This document shows positions 6,398 through 13,261 of a stretch of DNA of 36,980 nt, piece after piece. Below the pieces are notes generated by a model. That model searched no databases, was not told the DNA's origin, and saw nothing but the letters and a program-made list of their open reading frames with translations. The stretch is taken from contig CALXWI010000012.1 in assembly GCA_944392325.1 (NCBI GenBank), positions 1 through 36,980 on the forward strand. The letters run 5' to 3'. The DNA comes from an uncultured Alphaproteobacteria bacterium. GTDB lineage: Bacteria; Pseudomonadota; Alphaproteobacteria; RF32; CAG-239. A program made the translations under genes and the position numbers. How positions within the stretch are numbered: the stretch's first letter is position 1; every line of letters begins with the position of its first letter.

Positions 6398-7825
6398 TTA
6401 AGCGGATTTCTTGGTTGTTTTTCTTTCTTTTTTCTCTTCTTTATGAGCTTCCGAAGTGCTTTCAGCCTTGGCTGCTTTCTTTGCAGTCTTCTTTGCTGGT
6501 TTAGCCTCTTCATCAAAGTTATAAAGTTCTTCAACCGAAATAATCTTCTCGGCTACCTTGGCTTGTGAGATGATGTGGTCAATGATTTTTTCTTCAAAAA
6601 TCGGAGCTTTCAGAGCTTCAACCGCATCTTTGTTCTTCAAATAATAATCAAAGACGGCTTTCTCTTGGCCAGGGTATCTCTTGGCTTCATTAATAATGGC
6701 TTTATTAATGTCATCCGGCTCAATGGTAATCTTTGCATCTTTGCCGATTTCAGACAATACCAAGCCAAGCTTTACTCTGCGGACGGCAATGTTTTTATAG
6801 TCGGCTAAAAGCTCTTCTTCACTTTTGGCTTTTTCGCTCTCATCAAGCTGATTATACTTCTTAGCCTGTTCATACTGTGAAACAATGCCTTTGTACTCGG
6901 CATCTACTAAGCCTTGCGGAACTTCAAGCTGATACTCGTTATCAAGAGTGTCAAGCAGCTGACGTTTCAACTTCATACGTGAAGCGGCCTCATAGTCGCC
7001 CTTAATGCGTTCAGCAATTTTATTTTTGAGTTCATCAAGGCTCTTTTCACCCAAAGACTTAGCAAATTCGTCATCAATAGCAACTTCCTTGCTTTCACGC
7101 AGTTCTTTGATTTCAACGGCAAAGACAGAATCTTTACCGGCCAAATCTTTGGCATGATAATTCTCTGGGAATTTAACTTTAACATCAACTTTATCACCGG
7201 CTTTTTTGCCTTCAAGCTGCTCTTCGAATCCGGGAATGAATGAACCAGAACCAAGCTCCAGAGGATAATTGTTGCCCTTGCCGCCTTGGAACTCAACACC
7301 ATCAACCGAGCCAACAAAGTCAATAACTACGGTATCACCTTTTTTAGAGGCGCGGTCAGATTCAACTTTTTGAGTTTCACGGCGAGATTTGGCCAAATAT
7401 CCCAAAGCTTTATCAACTTCTTCAGCCGGAACCTCAGCCATTACTTTTTCCAAAGAAAGTTTGGTCAAATCGCCGAGTTTGATTTCAGGCAAAAGTTCAA
7501 CACTCATTTCGAACTCAATATCTTTGCCTTCACCAAAAGCTGTAATCTTGACAGAGGGCATCATAGCCGGACGGAGTTTCTTCTCGTTAATAACATCATC
7601 AGTAGCGTGACGAACCATATCGTCCAAGACCTCTCCCATAATGGAAGCCTGATACTTTTGCTTTAACATGGCTTTCGGGGCTTTACCGGGGCGGAACCCT
7701 GGGAGTTTAACATTCTTGGAAACCTGATTTAATTTGGTTTCAACAGCTTTGGCGACATCCTGAGCAGGAATCGACACTTTGTATTCTTTTTTCAATCCTT
7801 CAGATTTTAACTCAGTAACATTCAT
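6398..7825 (-). CDS. tig: Trigger factor, ribosome-associated chaperone
   Basis: Trigger factor binds ribosomes near the exit tunnel and holds nascent chains. It also has peptidyl-prolyl isomerase activity. The 475-residue product has all three domains. The N-terminal ribosome-binding domain carries GFRPGKAP at about residues 43-50 (the GFRxGK signature). The FKBP-type isomerase domain is at about residues 150-245 (KKGDTVVIDFVGSVDG to FAVEIKELRE). The long helical C-terminal chaperone domain ends in a Lys/Ala/Glu-rich tail (KPAKKTAKKAAK onward), which is longer and more basic than in Escherichia coli. The gene starts 55 nt after the tRNA-Leu gene on the same strand and probably shares its promoter. 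Confidence 0.97.
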   Translation of the reverse strand: MNVTELKSEGLKKEYKVSIPAQDVAKAVETKLNQVSKNVKLPGFRPGKAPKAMLKQKYQASIMGEVLDDMVRHATDDVINEKKLRPAMMPSVKITAFGEGKDIEFEMSVELLPEIKLGDLTKLSLEKVMAEVPAEEVDKALGYLAKSRRETQKVESDRASKKGDTVVIDFVGSVDGVEFQGGKGNNYPLELGSGSFIPGFEEQLEGKKAGDKVDVKVKFPENYHAKDLAGKDSVFAVEIKELRESKEVAIDDEFAKSLGEKSLDELKNKIAERIKGDYEAASRMKLKRQLLDTLDNEYQLEVPQGLVDAEYKGIVSQYEQAKKYNQLDESEKAKSEEELLADYKNIAVRRVKLGLVLSEIGKDAKITIEPDDINKAIINEAKRYPGQEKAVFDYYLKNKDAVEALKAPIFEEKIIDHIISQAKVAEKIISVEELYNFDEEAKPAKKTAKKAAKAESTSEAHKEEKKERKTTKKSA

Positions 7826-7879
7826 CTTTCTTTACCTTAAGTTGTGCATAAAACCACTCTTCTCTTTGTCTGAGAAAAA

Positions 7880-7964
7880 TGGTGCAGGCGGAGAGACTCG
7901 AACTCTCACAGCTTGCGCCACCAGATCCTAAGTCTGGCGTGTCTACCAATTTCACCACGCCTGC
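7880..7964 (-). tRNA. tRNA-Leu (anticodon UAG)
   Basis: The minus strand folds as a class II tRNA of 85 nt with an encoded CCA. The acceptor arms are GCAGGCG (7964-7958) and CGCCTGC, followed by discriminator A. The D-arm contains AATTGGTAGACA, the anticodon loop has CTTAGGA (anticodon TAG), there is a variable arm, and the T-arm is GAGAGTTCGAGTCTCTC. It reads CUA and other CUN Leu codons. It lies directly upstream of tig. Confidence 0.97.
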
Positions 7965-7982
7965 AGGGTTAAATTTGTTTGA

Positions 7983-8010
7983 ATAGTACATATTTTTTCA
8001 GATAAATCAA
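7983..8010 (-). promoter_or_regulatory. Candidate promoter of tRNA-Leu and tig
   Basis: On the minus strand, TTGATT (8010-8005) and TACTAT (7988-7983) are separated by 16 nt. The mature tRNA 5' end is about 18 nt downstream of the -10. The rest of the gap to the lipoprotein gene at 8115 is AT-rich with no other clear signal. Confidence 0.5.
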
Positions 8011-8114
8011 GTAAAATTAACAGGGCAATTAAAATTATTGTAATATAAATGAATATTTATTACTATACTTCCAAGGTTTGAAAAAACATTTATCTCATAT
8101 TTAAGGAGAAGATT

Positions 8115-9404
8115 GTGTTGTCTGGAAAATTGTTTAACCGCGCAGTATTTAGTGCTCTGCTGTCGTTGTCGGTGGCCGCTTGTGCTGCTTTTGATTTTGC
8201 TGATAAAAAAGAGACTCCGAATCATAGCTGGTTTAAAGGTGAAAATTATGGAACTGAAGGTGCTAATGATGCTGAGTTGGCTACCGTAGCTTATTCTCAA
8301 GGAAAGTTTGAGGATGCCGAAAATCATGTTATTCAGGCATTGCGTCTCAACCCCAGACAGCCGCAAGCCTTGATGGTAGGCGCTTTGGTTTATGAGCAAT
8401 TGGGACGTCTAAATCGTGCCAGACAATATTATGAAGACTTGATTATTGTCGGTGGAGAAGAGACATCTATCCTTGGCACAGACGGAACAAAACCGGAGAG
8501 AATGGCTGAAATTGCCCGCAAACGTCTGCGTCGCCTTAATATGATGCAGAGTGAGTTTATGATTGAAGATAAAGACGGAGCGATGGTCTTTAATATCTCG
8601 CAAGAGGCATCTACCCGACAAGGTAAATCAGCCATAGATGAGGCTTTATTCGTCCGCCAGCAAAAGCTCATTGCCGAAAATAAGGCTGATACTGCTGCTG
8701 ATGTTAAAGCTGTAGAGCTGTTGTTTTCTGATGAAGAAAAAAATATGATTTCTCGCTTTTTGATTATGAATGAAATGGCTGAGAAAGATATGATTACGCA
8801 ACAAGAGTTTTTGGCCGCAAGAGCTGCCAATATCGGAGCTTTGTTGCCATTGACCAACCAAGGGCCGGCTTTTGGAATTGATCGGCCGGTGCCCTCCCCT
8901 GATTTGATTATTGAGCGCATTAATTCTTTGCGCGATGCAATGGAGGCTCGGGCAATCTCTCCGCAAGAGTTTTCGGCTGAGCGCAACTTGATTGTGGAGG
9001 CTATTTTGCCACCTAACCCACGTTTGAGAATGCAAAACAAGGCGCCGTCCAAAGATATTTTATCTGCCGCCAAAGACCTGCGCAAGCTTGAAGTCATTAG
9101 CGAGCTGAAGCTCATTACCGATAAAGAAAAAGCTGCTGAAAAAGCTGCTATTGAAAAAAACTTAGGAATGAGCAGAGCTGCCACCAAAGCTAAAGCTCCG
9201 GCAACAACTAAGAAAGCTTCGCCAGCTGTGACGACTGACAAGACAAAATCAGCCGCAGAGAAAGCTCCGGCAACACAGCCTAAATTGTTGGTTCCGACCG
9301 CGGCTCAGGCTCAAACGGCTCCGACCAATGATAATACTACCGTAGAATTGGTTGAAGAAAATAATGTTCAGGTCTTGGTGCCGGAAGTTACCAGCCCTTT
9401 CTAA
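8115..9404 (+). CDS. TPR-containing lipoprotein of unknown role
   Basis: This is a 429-residue predicted lipoprotein. The signal peptide ends in a lipobox (SVAAC, lipidated Cys23). At about residues 53-115 there are TPR-like helices with consensus spacing, such as AYSQGKFEDAENHVIQALRLNP followed by ALVYEQLGRLNRARQYYEDLI. The middle region is helical and charged. The last 90 residues are a low-complexity tail rich in Ala, Pro, Lys and Thr. GTG at 8115 is the likely start, because AAGGAGA ends 5 nt upstream. TPR lipoproteins often act in envelope assembly, but I cannot assign a specific partner. It is transcribed alone and ends at a strong terminator. Confidence 0.8.
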   Translation: MLSGKLFNRAVFSALLSLSVAACAAFDFADKKETPNHSWFKGENYGTEGANDAELATVAYSQGKFEDAENHVIQALRLNPRQPQALMVGALVYEQLGRLNRARQYYEDLIIVGGEETSILGTDGTKPERMAEIARKRLRRLNMMQSEFMIEDKDGAMVFNISQEASTRQGKSAIDEALFVRQQKLIAENKADTAADVKAVELLFSDEEKNMISRFLIMNEMAEKDMITQQEFLAARAANIGALLPLTNQGPAFGIDRPVPSPDLIIERINSLRDAMEARAISPQEFSAERNLIVEAILPPNPRLRMQNKAPSKDILSAAKDLRKLEVISELKLITDKEKAAEKAAIEKNLGMSRAATKAKAPATTKKASPAVTTDKTKSAAEKAPATQPKLLVPTAAQAQTAPTNDNTTVELVEENNVQVLVPEVTSPF

Positions 9405-9421
9405 TTTAGGATATTGCATTT

Positions 9422-9458
9422 ATCCTCCGCTTTGCAGAATGAAAGCGGGGGATTTTTT
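9422..9458 (+). terminator. Terminator after the TPR lipoprotein gene
   Basis: A GC-rich stem (ATCC.CCGCTTT with AAAGCGGG.GGAT) is followed by TTTTTT, 17 nt after the stop codon. Confidence 0.88.
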
Positions 9459-9531
9459 ATGCTTGCAAAATTGATGCTTTTAGTGTACTAAATGCTTAAT
9501 TTTTGAATTTGATAAGTTGATGAGGGACAAT

Positions 9532-11112
9532 ATGTCTGAAAATAAAGTTAATCCGCGCAAATGTTTTGCGATTATTTCTCACCCTGATGCAGGTAAAACA
9601 ACCTTGACCGAAAAGTTGTTGTTGTTTGGTGGTGCTATTCAGCAGGCCGGTGCGGTTAAAGCGCGCGGTGAAGCTCGGCATGCCCGCTCGGACTGGATGA
9701 AAGTTGAGCAAGAACGTGGTATTTCGGTTGCCTCATCAGTTATGAACTTTGAATATCATGGTGTTACTTTCAACCTGCTAGACACCCCCGGACACGAGGA
9801 CTTTTCTGAAGATACTTATCGAGTATTGACCGCCGTTGACTCTGCGGTGATGGTGCTTGACTCGGCTAAAGGTATTGAAACCCAGACCAAAAAGCTGTTT
9901 GAAGTTTGCCGCTTGCGCAACGTGCCGATTTTGACCTTTATCAACAAACTTGACCGTGAAGGCCTTGACCCGTTTGTGTTGCTTGATGATATTGAAAAGA
10001 CTTTAGCCTTAGATGTAACTCCGGCAAGCTGGCCTATAGGTATGGGTAAAGATTTTCTGGGGTGTTATGATCTGCTTCGTGACCGTTTGATTTTGATGAA
10101 TAAAACCGGTGACAAGTCGCAAATCAATGCCACGATTGAGACTTGTGAAGGGCTTGATGATCCTAAGCTTGATGCCTTACTTCCGGCGCATGCGGTAGCT
10201 AAACTACGTGAAGATGTAATGATGGTAAAAGAGTTATGCCCGGCTTTTGATTTAGAGTTATATTTGGCAGGAGCCTTAACACCGGTATTTTTCGGAAGTG
10301 CTATCAATAACTTTGGTGTTCGTGAAATTTTGGAAGGTCTACATGAGATTGCGCCCCTGCCCCGTCCGCATCCGGCGGTGGAGCGCACAGTTGAGCCTGA
10401 CGAAAAGAAAGTTACAGGATTTATTTTCAAAATTCAGGCCAATATGGATCCCAAGCATCGTGACCGTATTGCTTTTATGCGGATTTGTTCCGGACATTTT
10501 AAACGCGGTATGACTTTGCAGCAAATCAGAACCGGAAAAGGCATTAAAATCCCTACGCCGGTAATGTTTATGGCACAAGATCGCGAACTGGCTGAAGATG
10601 CTTATGCCGGTGATATTATCGGTATTCCCAACCACGGGCAGTTACGCATCGGCGACACGCTAACCGAAGGCGAAAAGCTTAAATTTACAGGTATTCCGAA
10701 CTTTGCCCCTGAGCTGTTGAAGTCTGTCCGAGCTGTCGACCCATTGAAATCTAAGCACTTGGGCAATGCCTTGATGCAGATTGCCGAAGAAGGCGGCGCC
10801 TCAGTATTCAAGCCTATCAGCGGCGGAGAATGGATTGTCGGTGTGGTTGGTGCGTTGCAATTTGAGGTTATGGCCGATCGTATCAAAAACGAGTTCAATA
10901 TTCCGGTATTATTTGAGCCGACCCAATACTTTACCGCGCGTTGGGTAGATAGTGATGACAAAGCGCAATTTGAGAAGTTTAAGTCAACTAACCAAATCAG
11001 CTTGGCCGAAGACCACAATCACGCTCCGGTATTTTTGGCTCGCAATGCTTGGCATCTGAACAAAACGCAAGAGGACTTCCCTCACGTTAACTTCAAAAAG
11101 ACCATCGAATAG
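9532..11112 (+). CDS. prfC: Peptide chain release factor 3
   Basis: RF3 is a translational GTPase that recycles RF1 and RF2 from the ribosome after peptide release. The product, about 526 residues, has the GTPase motifs in order: G1 SHPDAGKTTLTEKL, G3 DTPGHEDFSEDTYR and G4 INKLDREG. An EF-Tu-like second domain follows, and then the RF3 C-terminal domain, which includes GVVGALQFEVMADRIKNEF. ATG at 9532 is preferred because GAGGGA lies 4 nt upstream; in-frame TTG 9517 and ATG 9520 would place the ribosome site inside the gene. The stop codon abuts a palindromic mosaic repeat that begins at 11112. Confidence 0.97.
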   Translation: MSENKVNPRKCFAIISHPDAGKTTLTEKLLLFGGAIQQAGAVKARGEARHARSDWMKVEQERGISVASSVMNFEYHGVTFNLLDTPGHEDFSEDTYRVLTAVDSAVMVLDSAKGIETQTKKLFEVCRLRNVPILTFINKLDREGLDPFVLLDDIEKTLALDVTPASWPIGMGKDFLGCYDLLRDRLILMNKTGDKSQINATIETCEGLDDPKLDALLPAHAVAKLREDVMMVKELCPAFDLELYLAGALTPVFFGSAINNFGVREILEGLHEIAPLPRPHPAVERTVEPDEKKVTGFIFKIQANMDPKHRDRIAFMRICSGHFKRGMTLQQIRTGKGIKIPTPVMFMAQDRELAEDAYAGDIIGIPNHGQLRIGDTLTEGEKLKFTGIPNFAPELLKSVRAVDPLKSKHLGNALMQIAEEGGASVFKPISGGEWIVGVVGALQFEVMADRIKNEFNIPVLFEPTQYFTARWVDSDDKAQFEKFKSTNQISLAEDHNHAPVFLARNAWHLNKTQEDFPHVNFKKTIE

Positions 11113-11230
11113 CCACCGAGGCGGTGGAGCCATCGGTTAGCGCAAGCTGGGGCAGCTTTACCCCATCGGTCACCTGTTGCTTGCGCAGTGCCCAATAAGT
11201 CGCGTTGCTCAGATGGTGCTTGCGTAAAGC
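11112..11230. repeat. Mosaic of palindromic intergenic repeats (cluster 2)
   Basis: The cluster begins at the prfC stop codon with a hairpin module (CCACCG, loop AGG, CGGTGG) whose sequence GCCACCGAGGCGGTGGAGCC recurs at 36916. A module containing AAGCTGGGGCAGCTT follows, as in cluster 1. About 11158-11210 then aligns with about 5041-5090 with scattered substitutions. It shares its building blocks with the clusters at 5009 and 36916, and it lies downstream of the second Cys-rich gene just as cluster 1 lies downstream of the first. Confidence 0.8.
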
Positions 11231-11460
11231 GCAATATCTCCTTATTAAGTCTATGATTCTGCCATTCAAAAAAAACTATCCAACACAGGATGCAATCCTG
11301 TGCCTCCGGCTCACGCCGGAGCTTGCGGACAAGATAGCGGTAATGGTTGGAAATTGGGCTACACACTTAAATATGGCAAATTTTGTCTAGCAACTTTTAG
11401 GAAGGCAAGTTTTATTAGAGGGGGGGATGAGTGGATGATGGCAAAGGGAGCAGGAAAAAT
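11231..11460. other. Gene-free stretch with two adjacent hairpins
   Basis: No convincing gene is visible. Two perfect hairpins lie side by side: CACAGGAT with ATCCTGTG at about 11283-11301, and CTCCGGC with GCCGGAG at about 11304-11321. Neither is followed by a T-run. Further on are a run of seven G (11420-11426) and purine-rich sequence. Short open frames here lack a ribosome site and look spurious. Confidence 0.5.
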
Positions 11461-11493
11461 GGGCAGAGTAAGTTTGAGGCTTGCACCCTGCCC
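11461..11493. repeat. 33-nt hairpin just downstream of Cys-rich gene 2
   Basis: GGGCAG (11461-11466) pairs with CTGCCC (11488-11493) around 21 nt, the same geometry as 5231-5263. The stem and loop edges are conserved between the two copies while the loop centre differs. It lies 8 nt after the stop codon of the minus-strand gene. Confidence 0.6.
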
Positions 11494-11501
11494 TTTAAAA
11501 G

Positions 11502-12311
11502 TTACCACGAAGTGAGAACCGGGCGAACATAGAGAGCAACGTTGTAAGTATTGGCACGCACGGCGCCAAGAGAGGTACTCACACTGTAGTAGCGGTAGTC
11601 GACGCTGGTAGATGACCAATAGAATCCTTCAGTTAAATTTGTTCCTCCGTTTGTTGAGAGCAGAGTATTAAGAGAGAATTTGTTGTCATACATAGTGAGA
11701 AGTTGATCTTTAGTCGGCAAAGCCCCTCTCAAGTTACGGCAGAATGAATAGCTATAACAACCACTGTTAGCATTGTTCCAATTCATTAGACCTAAATCCT
11801 GCATTGCCACAAAGAAATTCATCTTAGGCGCCTTAACCGCCACAACTTTACCATCGCAATAATACAAATCGCCCTGCGCGCCATTTAAAACTTGCTGTTT
11901 GCAACTCCCATCTTTCCATTCATAGCCGCTTGCACACGAACATTGAACATATTTGCCATCGCAGGCAGAGCCTGCGCCACCGGAGTAGCCCGTGCCGGTG
12001 CAGGTATATTTATAGCTAGAATCGCAAGTGCAAGATTGATATTTACCGTTGCAGGTTTCACCATTGCCTCTCTCCCCTGCTCCGGTACAATCTTTATCAT
12101 AGCCTAATTTAATACAGTCCTGCGCGGCTGTTCCGCCACAGTACCAGCCCGAGCCGAACGGACACTTGACTCCCTTACCATTTGGGCATGAGCTCTGGGT
12201 ATAGCCCAGAGCATAACAGTCTTGGATGGGTGATACGCATTGTGCGTTCAATGTTTGAGGTAAAAAGGACAGACTTGTCCCGATAAGTAAAAATAAGTTT
12301 CTATTAGTCAT
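11502..12311 (-). CDS. Secreted Cys-rich protein with DUF1566/lectin-like C-terminus (copy 2)
   Basis: This is a paralogue of the 5272-6009 gene with no recognised name; 269 residues from the ATG at 12311. The signal peptide (MTNRNLFLLIGTSLSFLPQTLNA, then QC) is nearly the same as in copy 1. The Cys-rich region is longer and holds repeated modules of the form GxGxxCxGKYxxCxC, which also build the large protein at the right edge. The C-terminal DUF1566/lectin-like part keeps FFVAMQDLG, LPTKDQLLTMYDN, YWSST and RPVLTSW. The segment between WSST and RPVLTSW differs strongly from copy 1 and lacks two residues. The ribosome site is AAGG, 8-9 nt upstream of the ATG. Expression probably depends on read-through of the leader terminator. 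Confidence 0.85.
   Translation of the reverse strand: MTNRNLFLLIGTSLSFLPQTLNAQCVSPIQDCYALGYTQSSCPNGKGVKCPFGSGWYCGGTAAQDCIKLGYDKDCTGAGERGNGETCNGKYQSCTCDSSYKYTCTGTGYSGGAGSACDGKYVQCSCASGYEWKDGSCKQQVLNGAQGDLYYCDGKVVAVKAPKMNFFVAMQDLGLMNWNNANSGCYSYSFCRNLRGALPTKDQLLTMYDNKFSLNTLLSTNGGTNLTEGFYWSSTSVDYRYYSVSTSLGAVRANTYNVALYVRPVLTSW
11505..11618 (-). other. Candidate hypervariable segment of copy 2
   Basis: These are the last 38 codons, from WSST to RPVLTSW. In the 29 codons between WSST and the final VLTSW, 15 end in C, for example GTC GAC TAC CGC TAC TAC in a row, in a gene and genome that otherwise favour A or T at third positions. The equivalent segment of copy 1 has different residues at most positions but the same NNC bias. 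Interpretation as a retroelement-diversified region is inference. Confidence 0.45.
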
Positions 12312-12336
12312 CACACACACCTTATCTTTTATGGTT

Positions 12337-12371
12337 AAAAAGAACGCACCTTTGATAAAATCAGAGGTGCG
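12337..12371 (-). terminator. Terminator at the end of leader RNA copy 2
   Basis: An 11-position stem with one mismatch (12371-12345) is followed on the minus strand by TTCTTTTT. It differs in sequence from copy 1 but keeps the same length and position, 25 nt before the ATG at 12311. The alternative pairing with 12517-12510 is retained at 7 of 8 positions. Confidence 0.72.
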
Positions 12372-12546
12372 GGTGTTGAACGACTGCTATACGACAGCCC
12401 CGACGTTTTCGTGCAGAGCCTTATTAACCGCCGGCACCCGCATAAAATAAATGTATGCAAATGCCAGCATATTATTTTTAAGTCGTTATGCTTAACGACC
12501 CGTATAGGAGGGCGTTCAAACCCTAACCGATAATCTTTATCGGCTG
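12337..12546 (-). ncRNA. Structured leader RNA, copy 2
   Basis: This is the second copy of the leader, with the same order of helices as 6038-6247. The 5' hairpin is 12543-12527 (7 bp, perfect). The closing helix is about 12523-12513 with 12383-12372. The inner helix is CTATACG/CGTATAG (12507-12501 with 12393-12387), where copy 1 has an unrelated sequence that also pairs. Three hairpins and a terminator follow. Loops and junction strands (a TTAAAAATAATAT strand and GGTTAATAA) are nearly identical between copies, while helix sequences change together. This supports selection on structure rather than recent duplication alone. The RNA class is not recognised. Confidence 0.75.
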
Positions 12547-12552
12547 ATTAAA

Positions 12553-12581
12553 AGTGTAGCATAACAAAGGTTAAAAATCAA
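12553..12581 (-). promoter_or_regulatory. Promoter of leader RNA copy 2
   Basis: On the minus strand, -35 TTGATT (12581-12576) and -10 TACACT (12558-12553) are 17 nt apart, matching the copy 1 promoter in both position and spacing. Confidence 0.6.
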
Positions 12582-12597
12582 TATATGTTTGCAGTAT

Positions 12598-12625
12598 ACA
12601 AAAAAACGGGGAGTAATCCCCGTTT
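12598..12625 (-). terminator. Terminator of the 168-residue gene
   Basis: A 7-bp stem AACGGGG/CCCCGTT (12605-12611 with 12618-12624) is followed by a T-run on the minus strand, about 22 nt past the stop codon of the gene at 12647. Confidence 0.82.
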
Positions 12626-12646
12626 GCGTAGTCTATATATTTTAGT

Positions 12647-13153
12647 TTAGATATAAGCATAAGCTCCGTAGGCTGAGGCTCCTGCTCGATAGGTGGCACC
12701 TTTGCTTGACTTATCTATATATTCTATAAACTCTTCCTTAAACTGTTGGACATCTCCGTATTCCATATCGCGGACATAGCAATTGATGACCATATAGATA
12801 TGCTCTTTAACACCTACCGTCATCGTTGATAAAAGGTTTAGTTTCTTTTGCATAATCTTTTGGTAGCCGGTATCCTCACCGTGTTGCAGAGAGGTTAGGC
12901 CTTGCAGGCGACGACGTATATTGTTGATGGTTTTGGAATTGCGCTCAATTTGAAGGCGAGCCAATACATCATAGTAATTGATTAAACTCTCACTCTCTGT
13001 AATACTATCGATAATGCGGTGGATTTCTTCTGAAGGATTGTCTCGTTTGATTGTTTTTAACAAAAACTCAAATAATGACGGCTTGCTGTCTTTAGCAAGT
13101 TCCAAGTCCTCAATAAATGCTTCGCCTAGCGTTTGATATCTTACCTCTACCAT
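12647..13153 (-). CDS. Hypothetical protein, 168 residues
   Basis: I do not recognise this gene. The product is predicted to be soluble and mostly helical, with no signal peptide or membrane segment. It is rich in charged residues and has a basic helix near the middle (INNIRRRLQGL). The last 15 residues change character to small and aromatic residues (YRAGASAYGAYAYI). A GGAG lies 7 nt before the ATG and a terminator follows, so it looks like a real single-gene unit. Composition matches its neighbours. It lies between the second cassette and an envelope gene pair, which gives no firm clue to function. Confidence 0.7.
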   Translation of the reverse strand: MVEVRYQTLGEAFIEDLELAKDSKPSLFEFLLKTIKRDNPSEEIHRIIDSITESESLINYYDVLARLQIERNSKTINNIRRRLQGLTSLQHGEDTGYQKIMQKKLNLLSTMTVGVKEHIYMVINCYVRDMEYGDVQQFKEEFIEYIDKSSKGATYRAGASAYGAYAYI

Positions 13154-13261
13154 TGCCGGACTCCCTTCCTTATTGTCATCATAATTATACTTTTTACTAC
13201 AATCTTAGTATAGCATAAAAACATTGATGACTCAATAGATTTTTTTCTGAAGGAGCTCAAA

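Noticed and set aside
8429-9241. A 270-codon open frame on the minus strand.
   Set aside because: It is fully antisense to the lipoprotein gene, has no ribosome site, and its composition (Ser/Ala/Ile-rich) is that of a shadow frame.
11420-11426. A run of seven G as a phase-variation switch.
   Set aside because: It is not in a gene or a visible promoter, so slippage there has no evident effect.
11300-11515. A small 71-codon gene, or a remnant of one, in the gap before the second cassette.
   Set aside because: There is no ribosome site, it overlaps the 3' hairpin and the end of the Cys-rich gene, and it resembles no family.
5272-12311. A complete diversity-generating retroelement within the window.
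   Set aside because: No reverse transcriptase, accessory gene or template repeat could be found between or around the two candidate target genes; only the targets are proposed.
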